Below are positions 34,683 through 42,572 of a DNA stretch of 64,000 bases, piece after piece. The stretch is from Streptomyces olivoverticillatus. GTDB taxonomy: Bacteria; Actinomycetota; Actinomycetes; Streptomycetales; Streptomycetaceae. The notes below the pieces were generated by a model that saw only the letters and a program-made list of their open reading frames with translations, made no database searches and was not told the DNA's origin. The position numbers were made by a program, and so were the translations under genes. The stretch's first letter is position 1. Every line of letters starts with the position of its first letter. The DNA is taken from positions 1 through 64,000 of the forward strand of contig NZ_JACHJH010000005.1 in NCBI RefSeq assembly GCF_014203555.1, read 5' to 3'.

Positions 34683-36437
34683 ATGGCCAAGACCGATAGC
34701 ACCGCTTCCCCGCAGACGCGGGAGCCGCGGCAGGACGAGGAGGACGACGGCACCGCCGGCGCCCCGCTGTCCACCGCGCCCACCGAGGAGGGCGGGCAGG
34801 CGATGCCCGGCTCCTTCGGGGGCGTGCGGGCCCCCGGCTTCCTCGGCGCGCTCGCCTGGACGGCGCGCGAGGCCATCGGCTGGGTGCGCTGGTTCTGGCG
34901 GCAGCTGACCTCGATGCGGGTCGCGCTGATCCTGCTCTTCCTGCTCTCCCTCGCCACCATCCCCGGCTCCCTGGTCCCGCAGACCAGCGTGGACGCGGTC
35001 AAGGCGCAGGGCTGGAAGGACCAGCACAAGACGCTCGCGCCGATCTACGACAAGCTCGGCCTCTTCCACGTCTACAGCTCGGTGTGGTTCTCGGCGATCT
35101 ACATCCTGCTGTTCGTCTCGCTGATCGGCTGCATCGTCCCGCGCACCTGGCAGTTCGTCGGCCAGCTGCGCAGCCGCCCGCCGGGCGCGCCCCGCCACCT
35201 GACCCGGATGCCCGCCCACGCCACCTGGCACACGGACGCCGAGCCCGAGCAGGTGCTGGCCGCGGCGGCCAAGGTCCTGCGCGCCCGGCGCTTCCGCACC
35301 GAGGCCCGCAGCGAGGCGGTCGCCGCCGAGAAGGGCTACCTCCGCGAGGCGGGGAACCTGCTCTTCCACATCTCACTGATCGTGCTGCTGGTGGCCTTCG
35401 CCTCCGGACAGCTGTGGAAGTCCGAGGGCGGCAAGCTGATCGTCGAGGGCGACGGCTTCTCCAACACGCTCACCCAGTACGACGACTTCAAGTCCGGCTC
35501 CCTCTTCGACCCCGAGGACCTGGCGCCCTTCGGCTTCCGGCTCGACGGCTTCACCGGGACCTACGAGCGCACCGGCCCCCAGAAGGGCACGCCCCGCGAG
35601 TACGCCGCCCACGTCACGTACTGGGACGGCTCCGACGGCGCCGAGCACAAGACGGACATCAAGGTGAACGAGCCGCTGGAGACGGCCGGCTCGAAGGTCT
35701 ACCTGATCGGCCACGGCTACTCCCCGATCGTCACCGTCCGGGACGGCAAGGGCGACATCGCCTACCGGGGCGCGGTGGGCGCGCTGCCGCTGGACAGCAA
35801 CGTCACCGAGACCACCGTGCTCAAGGTGCCCGACTACCGGGACAAGAACGGCAACAAGGACCAGCTCGGCTTCAAGGGCTTCTTCGTGCCGACCCTGGAC
35901 CTGCGCACGGGCACGATGTTCTCCCAGTTCCCGGGGCTGGACAATCCGGTGCTCGTGCTGACCGCCTATCACGGCAGCCTGGGCATCGACTCCGGCATGC
36001 CGCAGAACGTGTACCAGCTCGACCTGTCCAAGATGAAGCAGTTCAAGGACAAGGACGGCAGCGCGTTCAAGAGCATGCTCAAGGCCGGTGACACCATGAC
36101 GCTCCCGGACGGCGCCGGCACGCTGAAGTTCGAGGGCATCAAGAACTGGGCGACCTTCCAGGTCTCGCACCAGCCCGGCAACGAGACGGCGCTCGCCGGG
36201 GCCGCGGCCGCGCTGCTCGGCCTCGCCGGTTCGCTGTTCATCCAGCGGCGCCGCATCTGGGTGCGGGCCGTCGAGGGCGAGGACGGGCGTACGGTCGTGG
36301 AGCTGGCCGGCCTCGGCCGCAGCGAGTCCGCGCGGCTGCCCGAGGAACTCGCCGACATCGCGGTCGCCCTGCAGGACGCCGCACCGCTCGTCACCCCCGC
36401 AGACCCCGCCGAACCGTCCGAAGGAGCGCGCGCGTGA
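34683..36437 (+). CDS. resB: Cytochrome c biogenesis protein ResB
   Basis: A 584-residue membrane protein, one half of the System II heme-export/ligation complex. Four membrane segments are visible: MRVALILLFLLSLATIPGSLV, SSVWFSAIYILLFVSLIGCIV, NLLFHISLIVLLVAFASGQLW and, after a large extracytoplasmic domain, LAGAAAALLGLAGSLFIQRRR. The first about 60 residues are charged and probably disordered. It starts 3 nt after ccdA and its stop overlaps ccsB by 4 nt. Confidence 0.93.
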   Translation: MAKTDSTASPQTREPRQDEEDDGTAGAPLSTAPTEEGGQAMPGSFGGVRAPGFLGALAWTAREAIGWVRWFWRQLTSMRVALILLFLLSLATIPGSLVPQTSVDAVKAQGWKDQHKTLAPIYDKLGLFHVYSSVWFSAIYILLFVSLIGCIVPRTWQFVGQLRSRPPGAPRHLTRMPAHATWHTDAEPEQVLAAAAKVLRARRFRTEARSEAVAAEKGYLREAGNLLFHISLIVLLVAFASGQLWKSEGGKLIVEGDGFSNTLTQYDDFKSGSLFDPEDLAPFGFRLDGFTGTYERTGPQKGTPREYAAHVTYWDGSDGAEHKTDIKVNEPLETAGSKVYLIGHGYSPIVTVRDGKGDIAYRGAVGALPLDSNVTETTVLKVPDYRDKNGNKDQLGFKGFFVPTLDLRTGTMFSQFPGLDNPVLVLTAYHGSLGIDSGMPQNVYQLDLSKMKQFKDKDGSAFKSMLKAGDTMTLPDGAGTLKFEGIKNWATFQVSHQPGNETALAGAAAALLGLAGSLFIQRRRIWVRAVEGEDGRTVVELAGLGRSESARLPEELADIAVALQDAAPLVTPADPAEPSEGARA

Positions 36438-37534
36438 ATCTCGCCGCCGCAACCAACGAGAACCTGGCCCACATCAGCAATGTGCTGGTCTATTCGGCCA
36501 TGGCCGTCTACACCCTCGCCTTCCTCGCGCACATCACCGAGTGGGTCTTCGGCAGCCGCAGCGCGGTCGGCCGCACGGCCGCCGCGATCACCACGCAGCC
36601 GGCCGCCGTCACCGTCACCGCGCGCGCCGAGAGCGCGAAGGGCGGCGGCACGGCCGTCCTCGAGCGCCCCAAGGTGATCACCCGCGCCGCCCCCGGCAGC
36701 CGTGACGTGCCCGACGGCCCCGGCGCGGCCGGCGGCAGCGAGAAGGGCGACCTGTACGGCCGTATCGCCGTCTCCCTGACGGTGCTGGCCTTCGCGCTGC
36801 ACGCTGGCGGGGTGCTCACCCGCGCGCTGTCCGTGCAGCGGGCGCCGTGGGGCAACATGTACGAGTTCTCCACGACCTTCGCGATGGTGGCCGTCGGCGT
36901 CTACCTGGGCCTGCTCGTCGCGAAGAAGAACATCCGCTGGCTGGGCCTGCCGCTGGTCACCACCGTCCTGCTGGACCTGGGCCTGGCCGTCTCGGTGCTC
37001 TACACCGCCAGCGACCAGCTGGTGCCCGCGCTGCACTCGTACTGGCTGTGGATCCACGTCTCCTGCGCGATCTTCTGCGGCGCCGCGATGTACGTCGCCG
37101 CGGTCTCCACGCTCTTCTTCCTCTTCCGCGACCGCTACGAGGCCCGGCTGGAGGCCGGGGAGAGCGACGCCGGGCGCAGCACCTTCGCCCGCGCCATGGA
37201 CAACGCGCTGTCGCGGCTGCCCTCCGCGGCCACGCTCGACAAGTTCGGCTACCGCATCAACGCCACCGTCTTCCCGCTGTGGACGTTCACGATCATCGCG
37301 GGCTCGATCTGGGCCGAGGCGGCCTGGGGCCGCTACTGGGGCTGGGACCCCAAGGAGGTCTGGTCCTTCATCACCTGGGTCGCCTACGCCTGCTTCCTGC
37401 ACGCCCGCGCCACGGCCGGCTGGAAGGGCCGCAAGGCCGCCTACCTGGCGCTGCTCGCCTTCTCCTGCTACCTCTTCAACTACTACGGGGTGAACCTGCT
37501 GCTCAACGGCAAGCACTCCTACGCCGGGGTCTGA
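36434..37534 (+). CDS. ccsB: Cytochrome c biogenesis protein CcsB/ResC
   Basis: A 366-residue polytopic membrane protein, the heme-handling half of System II. The Trp-rich periplasmic heme-binding motif WGRYWGWDPKEVWSFITW is intact, and conserved membrane His residues flank it (LHSYWLWIHVSC and CFLHARATAGW). WGNMYEFSTTFA is typical of the family. A 70-residue loop rich in charged and Ala residues follows the first helix. The GTG overlaps the resB stop by 4 nt. Last gene of the operon; a hairpin follows. Confidence 0.94.
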   Translation: MNLAAATNENLAHISNVLVYSAMAVYTLAFLAHITEWVFGSRSAVGRTAAAITTQPAAVTVTARAESAKGGGTAVLERPKVITRAAPGSRDVPDGPGAAGGSEKGDLYGRIAVSLTVLAFALHAGGVLTRALSVQRAPWGNMYEFSTTFAMVAVGVYLGLLVAKKNIRWLGLPLVTTVLLDLGLAVSVLYTASDQLVPALHSYWLWIHVSCAIFCGAAMYVAAVSTLFFLFRDRYEARLEAGESDAGRSTFARAMDNALSRLPSAATLDKFGYRINATVFPLWTFTIIAGSIWAEAAWGRYWGWDPKEVWSFITWVAYACFLHARATAGWKGRKAAYLALLAFSCYLFNYYGVNLLLNGKHSYAGV

Positions 37535-37556
37535 GGGCCCCGGACGGGCATGCCGT

Positions 37557-37600
37557 ACGGCCCGCCACCCGCCGCTTCCAGCGCGCGGGCGGCGGGCCGT
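37557..37600 (+). terminator. Terminator of the cytochrome c maturation operon
   Basis: Arms ACGGCCCGCC (37557-37566) and GGCGGGCCGT (37591-37600), continuing with a 5-bp inner stem after one mismatch, begin 22 nt after ccsB. Confidence 0.75.
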
Positions 37601-37618
37601 CGTGCTAGAGCTGGAGAC

Positions 37619-38146
37619 ATGGAGATCCCCTCCCCCTACGGCTCGTCCGAGAGCAAGGGCGACCAGCACACGCTCCACTACGAGCTGTCCGTCCCGCACC
37701 CACAGGCGGACGTGTGGGCCGCCATCGCCACGCCCGAGGGCCTGCCGACCTGGCTGGCCGCCGCCGAGCCGTTCGAGCAGCGCGAGGGCGGCGCCATCAC
37801 GCTGCGCTGGCTGAACACCGACCCCGAGGGCAAGGCCACGGTCGCCCCCGGGCAGGTGACGGCCTGGGACCCGCCGCGGCTGGTCGAGTACACGGTCGAC
37901 ATCCACGGCCGGATCCGCTTCGAGCTGGAGCCCGCACCGGCGAGCGTCGGGGGGACGCTGCTGCACTTCACCAATGAGCTGACGGGCGCGGAGGACACCC
38001 GCCTGGACTGCCTGGCGGGCTGGCACCACCACTTCGAGTACCTGCTGAGCGCGCTGGCCGGGCACCCGGCCGACTGGTCGGCGTGGCAGCCGGACCGGTG
38101 GCGGAAGCTGCGCACGGAGTACCAGCGGGGCCGGCCGCCGCAGTGA
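37619..38146 (+). CDS. SRPBCC family (AHSA1-like) protein
   Basis: A 175-residue START/Bet v1-fold protein. The opening LHYELSVPHPQADVWAAIATPEGLPTWLAA and the later VTAWDPPRLVEYTVD and GGTLLHFTNEL follow the Aha1/AHSA1 pattern of hydrophobic ligand-binding proteins. The length and lack of a second domain suggest a stand-alone binder. The ATG at 37619 lies close to the ccsB terminator, with GGAG about 6 nt upstream. Function and ligand unknown. Confidence 0.85.
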   Translation: MEIPSPYGSSESKGDQHTLHYELSVPHPQADVWAAIATPEGLPTWLAAAEPFEQREGGAITLRWLNTDPEGKATVAPGQVTAWDPPRLVEYTVDIHGRIRFELEPAPASVGGTLLHFTNELTGAEDTRLDCLAGWHHHFEYLLSALAGHPADWSAWQPDRWRKLRTEYQRGRPPQ

Positions 38147-38164
38147 GACGGCGGTGACGCGGGG

Positions 38165-38470
38165 TCAGCCCGCGGCGCCGTCCTTGCCGTCCGTGTTCTT
38201 GTCGTCCCGCCGCAGCGACCGCAGGAACTCGGGGTTGTCGTCGGGCGCCACCCAGCGCTGCCCGCCGCCGGGCGCCGCGCGGCGGCTGCGGGGGCGGCCC
38301 GCGATCAGCCAGGCGACCGGGCCCAGCAGCACCTCGCCGAAGAGCAGGATGACCAGCACCCACGCCATCTTCGGCAGGCCGCGGACCTCATCCTCCGGGG
38401 TGTTCAGGCAGTCGATGAAGGCGTAGATCCACAGGGCCAGGACCAGCAGGAACGGCAGATACCTCAGCAT
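38165..38470 (-). CDS. PLD nuclease N-terminal domain membrane protein
   Basis: A 101-residue protein with two N-terminal membrane helices (LPFLLVLALWIYAFIDCL and MAWVLVILLFGEVLLGPVAWLIAG). The phrase IDCLNTPEDEVRGLPKMAWVLVILL is the PLDc_N signature found at the N-terminus of cardiolipin-synthase-like proteins, here alone with an Arg- and Gly-rich, charged tail. No phospholipase HKD motif is present. The start is at 38470; it is divergent from mqnL and convergent with the SRPBCC gene. Confidence 0.85.
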   Translation of the reverse strand: MLRYLPFLLVLALWIYAFIDCLNTPEDEVRGLPKMAWVLVILLFGEVLLGPVAWLIAGRPRSRRAAPGGGQRWVAPDDNPEFLRSLRRDDKNTDGKDGAAG

Positions 38471-38558
38471 GGTGGCGGCCCCCGGGACGTGATGCTGCGG
38501 GCCGCGCGGACGGCCCCCGTGACGGGTCAAGGGTAGTGCGTGCTCGATACTGGATCGC

Positions 38559-40016
38559 ATGGCTTATGACGATCTTCGCTCTTTCCTCCGGGCCCTGGAG
38601 CGCGACGGCGATCTCAAGCGCATCAAGGCCGAAGTCGACCCGTACCTGGAGATCGGGGAGATCGTCGACAGAGTGAACAAGGCGGGCGGCCCCGCACTGC
38701 TCTTCGAGAACGTCAAGGGCTCGGCGATGCCGCTCGCGATGAACGTCTTCGGCACCGACCGCAGGCTGCTCAAGGCGCTCGGCCTCACGTCCTACGACGA
38801 CATCAGCGAGAAGATCGGCGGGCTGCTCAAGCCGGAGCTGCCGCAGGGCTTCGTCGGGGTGCGGGAGGCGTTCGGCAAGCTGGGCGCGATGGCGCACGTA
38901 CCGCCGAAGAAGGTGAAGTCCGACGCCGCGGCGGTGCAGGAGGTCGTGCTCACGGGCGACGACGTCGACCTCGACGCGCTGCCCGCGCTCTTCACCTGGC
39001 CCGAGGACGGCGGCTCCTTCTTCAACCTCGGCCTCACGCACACCAAGCACCCCGAGACCGGTGTCCGCAACCTCGGCCTCTACCGCCTCCAGCGCCACGA
39101 CAAGCGCACCATCGGCATGCACTGGCAGATCCACAAGGACAGCCGCAACCACTACCAGGTCGCCGCCAAGCGCGGCGAGCGGCTGCCAGTCGCGATCGCT
39201 TTCGGCTGCCCGCCGGCCGTGACGTACGCGTCGACGGCGCCGCTGCCCGGCGACATCGACGAGTACCTCTTCGCGGGCTTCGTGGCCGGCAAGCGGATCG
39301 AGATGGTCGACTGCAAGACGGTCCCGCTCCAGGTCCCGGCCAACGCCGAGGTCGTCATCGAGGGCTGGCTGGAGCCCGGCGAGATGCTGCCCGAGGGGCC
39401 CTTCGGCGACCACACCGGCTTCTACACGCCGCAGGAGCCGTTCCCCGCGCTGAAGATCGACTGCGTCACCATGCGGCGGCGCCCGCTGCTGCAGTCGATC
39501 GTGGTGGGCCGCCCGCCGACGGAGGACGGCCCGCTGGGCCGGGCCACCGAGCGGTTCTTCCTGCCCCTGCTGAAGATCATCGTGCCGGACATCGTGGACT
39601 ACCACCTGCCGGAGTCCGGCGGCTTCCACAACTGCGCGATCGTCTCGATCGACAAGAAGTACCCCAAGCACGCCCAGAAGGTCATGCACGCCATCTGGGG
39701 CGCGCACATGATGTCGCTGACCAAGCTGATCGTGGTCGTGGACGCGGACTGCGACGTGCACGATCTGCACGAGGTGTCCTGGCGGGCGCTGGGCAACACC
39801 GACTACGCGCGCGACCTCACCGTCGTGGAGGGCCCGGTCGACCACCTGGACCACGCGTCGTACCAGCAGTTCTGGGGCGGCAAGGCGGGCATCGACGCCA
39901 CCGCGAAGTGGCCCGAGGAGGGCTACACGCGCGACGGGGGCTGGCCGCAGATGGTCGAGTCGGACCCGCAAGTCGCCGACCGGGTGACGAAGCGCTGGAA
40001 GGAGTACGGGCTGTGA
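38559..40016 (+). CDS. mqnL: Menaquinone biosynthesis decarboxylase (UbiD family)
   Basis: A 485-residue prenyl-FMN-dependent decarboxylase. UbiD signatures include PEGPFGDHTGFYTP and the central VGVREAFGKLG...RRPLLQSIVVG block. In the futalosine route this enzyme removes the carboxyl group of the prenylated 1,4-dihydroxy-6-naphthoate; the names MqnL/MqnP/MqnM are used for the UbiD/UbiA/UbiX trio. ATG 38559 follows a GATACT -10-like hexamer by 6 nt, so the mRNA may be leaderless. A CRISPR-like repeat lies between it and mqnP. Confidence 0.93.
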   Translation: MAYDDLRSFLRALERDGDLKRIKAEVDPYLEIGEIVDRVNKAGGPALLFENVKGSAMPLAMNVFGTDRRLLKALGLTSYDDISEKIGGLLKPELPQGFVGVREAFGKLGAMAHVPPKKVKSDAAAVQEVVLTGDDVDLDALPALFTWPEDGGSFFNLGLTHTKHPETGVRNLGLYRLQRHDKRTIGMHWQIHKDSRNHYQVAAKRGERLPVAIAFGCPPAVTYASTAPLPGDIDEYLFAGFVAGKRIEMVDCKTVPLQVPANAEVVIEGWLEPGEMLPEGPFGDHTGFYTPQEPFPALKIDCVTMRRRPLLQSIVVGRPPTEDGPLGRATERFFLPLLKIIVPDIVDYHLPESGGFHNCAIVSIDKKYPKHAQKVMHAIWGAHMMSLTKLIVVVDADCDVHDLHEVSWRALGNTDYARDLTVVEGPVDHLDHASYQQFWGGKAGIDATAKWPEEGYTRDGGWPQMVESDPQVADRVTKRWKEYGL

Positions 40017-40100
40017 GTCGGGTGTCCACAATGGTGGTCGGCAGCGCGAAGACGGGGTTTCCCCGCCTTCGCGGGGGTGAGCCGGAGTACGGACTGTGAG
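40001..40100. repeat. Direct-repeat-flanked 83-nt insertion between mqnL and mqnP
   Basis: GGAGTACGGGCTGTGAG (40001-40017) recurs with one change at 40084-40100, an offset of 83 nt. The first copy encodes the last residues and stop of MqnL, and the second supplies the mqnP start region. The intervening DNA holds the CRISPR-like repeat 40056-40084. This looks like a local duplication or insertion event at the gene boundary. Confidence 0.75.
40056..40084 (+). repeat. Solitary type I-E-like CRISPR repeat
   Basis: A 29-nt segment beginning GGTTTCCCCGCC and ending GGGGGTGAGCCG. It has the hallmark CCCCGC-loop-GCGGGG hairpin and GGTGA-CCG tail of actinobacterial I-E repeats, differing from a remembered consensus at about 5 of 29 positions. 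Only one copy exists in the window, so it is not an array. Confidence 0.5.
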
Positions 40101-41019
40101 CGGCGATGCCATCCTCGGAGAGGGCGGCGCGAAGCCTCTCCGCACACGCGGAGGTGTGCCGGCGTTCCTACGCCTGGTGATGATCGAGCACTCCGTCTTC
40201 GCGCTGCCCTTCGCCTACATCGCCGCGCTGACGGCGATGTTCCAGGAGACCGGCAGCATCAGCTGGTGGCGGCTGCTGCTCGTGACCGTCGCCATGGTCG
40301 GCCTGCGTACCTTCGCGATGGCCGCCAACCGCATCATCGACCGCGAGATCGACGCCCGTAACCCGCGCACCGCGGGCCGCGAGCTGGTGACCGGGGCCGT
40401 CTCGGTGCGCTCGGCGTGGACCGGCGCGCTGGTCGCCGTCGTCTTCTTCCTCGGCGCCGCCGCGCTGCTCAACCCGCTGTGCCTGGCGCTCGCGCCCATC
40501 GCCGTGATCCCGATGGTGGTGTATCCGTACGGCAAGCGCTTCACCAACTTCCCGCACGCCATCCTCGGCTTCGCGCAGGCGATGGGCCCGGTCGGCGCCT
40601 GGCTCGCCGTCACCGGCTCGTGGTCGTGGGACGCGGTGATCCTGGGGCTCGCGGTGGGCGTGTGGATCGGCGGCTTCGACCTGATCTTCGCCTGCCAGGA
40701 CGTGGCGGCCGACCGCGCCCACGGAGTGAAGTCCACCCCGGCCCGCTTCGGCATCCCGGCCGCGCTGTACGGGGCCCGCGTCTGCCATGCGATCACCGCG
40801 GCGCTGCTGGTCTGGTACGCCCTGGCCACGCACGCGGGCGTCTTCTTCTGGGCCGGCCTGACGATCGTCGGCTGCGCGTTCCTCTACGAGCACTCGATCG
40901 TCAAGCCGCGCGATCTCTCCCGCTTGAACAGGGCCTTCTTCACGGTCAACGGTTTCATCGGCATTGCTCTGTTCGGGTGTGCGCTGCTCGATCTCCTGGT
41001 GCGCGGCCTCGGCCTGTAG
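40096..41019 (+). CDS. mqnP: Menaquinone pathway prenyltransferase (UbiA family)
   Basis: A 307-residue UbiA prenyltransferase with about eight membrane helices. It attaches the polyprenyl chain to 1,4-dihydroxy-6-naphthoate. The first aspartate-rich motif is NRIIDREIDARNPRTAGR and the second is DLIFACQDVAADRAHGVKSTPARFG. GTG 40096 lies at the end of the duplicated 17-nt sequence, so the insertion rebuilt the translation start; the first about 20 residues (GDAILGEGGAKPLRTRGG) may be variable. Followed by mqnM after 51 nt. Confidence 0.92.
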   Translation: MSGDAILGEGGAKPLRTRGGVPAFLRLVMIEHSVFALPFAYIAALTAMFQETGSISWWRLLLVTVAMVGLRTFAMAANRIIDREIDARNPRTAGRELVTGAVSVRSAWTGALVAVVFFLGAAALLNPLCLALAPIAVIPMVVYPYGKRFTNFPHAILGFAQAMGPVGAWLAVTGSWSWDAVILGLAVGVWIGGFDLIFACQDVAADRAHGVKSTPARFGIPAALYGARVCHAITAALLVWYALATHAGVFFWAGLTIVGCAFLYEHSIVKPRDLSRLNRAFFTVNGFIGIALFGCALLDLLVRGLGL

Positions 41020-41057
41020 TGGGGACCGCCGCCCCCGGGCCCGCGCCGTCCTGCGGC

Positions 41058-41063
41058 TAGGCT
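41058..41063 (+). promoter_or_regulatory. -10 box of a probably leaderless mqnM promoter
   Basis: TAGGCT ends 7 nt before the mqnM GTG, with no ribosome-binding site between them. The -10-to-start distance of 6-7 nt is typical of leaderless Streptomyces transcripts. Confidence 0.5.
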
Positions 41064-41070
41064 CGGGGGC

Positions 41071-41778
41071 GTGGAGCCGTACGAACACACAACGCAGTGC
41101 CGGCCGTGGGTGGTCGGCGTCTCCGGCGCGTCCGGGACGCCCTATGCCGCGGCGGTGCTGCGCGGCCTGCTCGCGGCGGGGGAGGCGGTGGACCTCGTCG
41201 TCAGCCGTGCCTCGCGGCTCACGCTGCTGGACGAGACCGCGATCTCCTTCCGGGACGCGCGCTGGCAGGAGGACCTGGGGCAGTGGCTGTCGCTGGGGGC
41301 CGACGGCAAGCCGCACACCTTCGACGTGGACGTCTCGGGCGTGCGGTACTGGGCGGCGGGGGACCTGGCCGCGGGGCCGTCCTCGGGCTCGTACCCGGCG
41401 AAGGGGATGCTGATCGTCCCGGCGAGCACGGCCTGTGTGGCCGGCGTGGCGCTCGGGTTGTCGAAAGATCTGCTGCAGCGCGTGGCGAGCGTGACGCTCA
41501 AGGAGCGTCGGCCGTTGATCGTCGCGGTGCGGGAGACGCCGCTCAGTGGGCAGACGCTCAAGCAGTTGGTGGCGCTGGACGAGGCGGGCGCCGTGGTGCT
41601 GCCCGCCTCTCCGGCGTTCTACGCGGGGGCGACGCACATCCAGGATCTGGTGGACTTCGTCGCCGGGCGGGTGCTGGATGCGGCAGGGGTGCCGCACACG
41701 CTGTACCGCCGGTGGAAGGGAGAGCTCGGTGGTGCGATGGGCTCTCGTGACGGGCGCGGTGAGCGCGGTGCGGGTTAG
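41071..41778 (+). CDS. mqnM: Flavin prenyltransferase (UbiX family)
   Basis: A 235-residue UbiX enzyme that makes prenylated FMN, the cofactor of the UbiD-type decarboxylase encoded upstream. WVVGVSGASGTPYAAAVLRGL is the flavin-binding loop; VPASTACVAGVALGLSKDLLQRVASV and ERRPLIVAVRETPLS complete the site. The first 13 residues and last about 20 residues (GAMGSRDGRGERGAG) are variable. The stop overlaps the convergent small gene at 41775 by 4 nt. The GTG start lies 7 nt after a TAGGCT -10 box. Confidence 0.93.
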   Translation: MEPYEHTTQCRPWVVGVSGASGTPYAAAVLRGLLAAGEAVDLVVSRASRLTLLDETAISFRDARWQEDLGQWLSLGADGKPHTFDVDVSGVRYWAAGDLAAGPSSGSYPAKGMLIVPASTACVAGVALGLSKDLLQRVASVTLKERRPLIVAVRETPLSGQTLKQLVALDEAGAVVLPASPAFYAGATHIQDLVDFVAGRVLDAAGVPHTLYRRWKGELGGAMGSRDGRGERGAG

Positions 41779-41912
41779 CGCTTCTTGCGGCCGAAGCGCG
41801 AGGGCTTGGGCTCGGCGGCGCGCACGGCGGCGGGGGACTGGTGGGCACGCGAGCGGTTGGCCAGGTCCTGCAGCTCACGCATGCGGGCGTAGGCCACCTC
41901 GATCGTGTACAC
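41775..41912 (-). CDS. Small basic protein, conserved-looking
   Basis: A 45-residue protein: VYTIEVAYARMRELQDLANR, then a Ser/Ala-rich middle, ending EPKPSRFGRKKR. The GTG at 41912 has AGGAG 10 nt upstream, and third codon positions are strongly G/C-biased, both supporting a real gene. The basic tail could bind nucleic acid. It is convergent and overlapping by 4 nt with mqnM, and divergent from the Lrp-type regulator. No family is recognised. Confidence 0.75.
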   Translation of the reverse strand: MYTIEVAYARMRELQDLANRSRAHQSPAAVRAAEPKPSRFGRKKR

Positions 41913-42044
41913 GAGAACGTCACTCCTGAAGGATCGTCGTTGAGTCGCTGATCTGCTGAAAGATTTACGGGGTCTGAACCCTCGTATGCCTTAGATTCTA
42001 CACGTAAACCGGCGAGTTCGCTGATTATTGAAAGGTGCCAGGCA

Positions 42045-42500
42045 ATGGACGCGGTGGACAGGCAGCTCATCCAGGCCTTGCGGGAGAACGGCCGTGCCTC
42101 GTACGCGGAGCTGGGCCGCTTGGTGGGCCTCTCCGGGCCGAGCGTCACGGACCGGATCAACCGTCTGGAGGCGGCGGGCGTCATCACGGGCTACCGCGCG
42201 ACCGTCAACTCCGCTTCGCTCGGGCTGGGCGTGACGGCCCTGATCGGTATCCAGCTCTCGGACGCCGCCGACCACGAGGACGTGGCGCGGCGGCTGCGCG
42301 ACCTGGAGGAGATCGAGGACTGCTGGTTCATCGCGGGCGACGACTCCTACATGCTCAAGGTCCGCGTCGGCGACGTGGACGGGCTGGAGCGCACGATCCG
42401 CAGGCTGTCGGGCACCAAGGGCGTCAGCCGGACCCGGACCACGATCGTGCTCTCCACCAAGTGGGAGAACCGGGTGGGTGAGCTCCCCGAAGGCGCCTGA
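42045..42500 (+). CDS. Lrp/AsnC family transcriptional regulator
   Basis: A 151-residue regulator. The N-terminal HTH is DRQLIQALRENGRASYAELGRLVGLSGPSVTDRINRLEAAGVITGYRATVN; the C-terminal RAM/AsnC ligand-binding domain runs from about residue 65 with GLGVTALIGIQLSDAAD and WFIAGDDSYMLKVRVGDVDGLERTIRRL. Such proteins form octamers and sense amino acids or other small ligands. It sits between mqnM and mqnE, so it is a candidate regulator of these menaquinone genes or of the divergent small gene; this is inference from position. Confidence 0.9.
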   Translation: MDAVDRQLIQALRENGRASYAELGRLVGLSGPSVTDRINRLEAAGVITGYRATVNSASLGLGVTALIGIQLSDAADHEDVARRLRDLEEIEDCWFIAGDDSYMLKVRVGDVDGLERTIRRLSGTKGVSRTRTTIVLSTKWENRVGELPEGA

Positions 42501-42572
42501 GCACGGGGGAGTACGCTCGGAGCGGTTGCAGCGGAACGTATGGCGAAGTAGCCAGAGAGGCGGGGCGCACCC

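Noticed and set aside
40017..40095. A complete CRISPR array between mqnL and mqnP.
   Set aside because: Only one repeat-like copy exists and there are no spacers or cas genes in the window.
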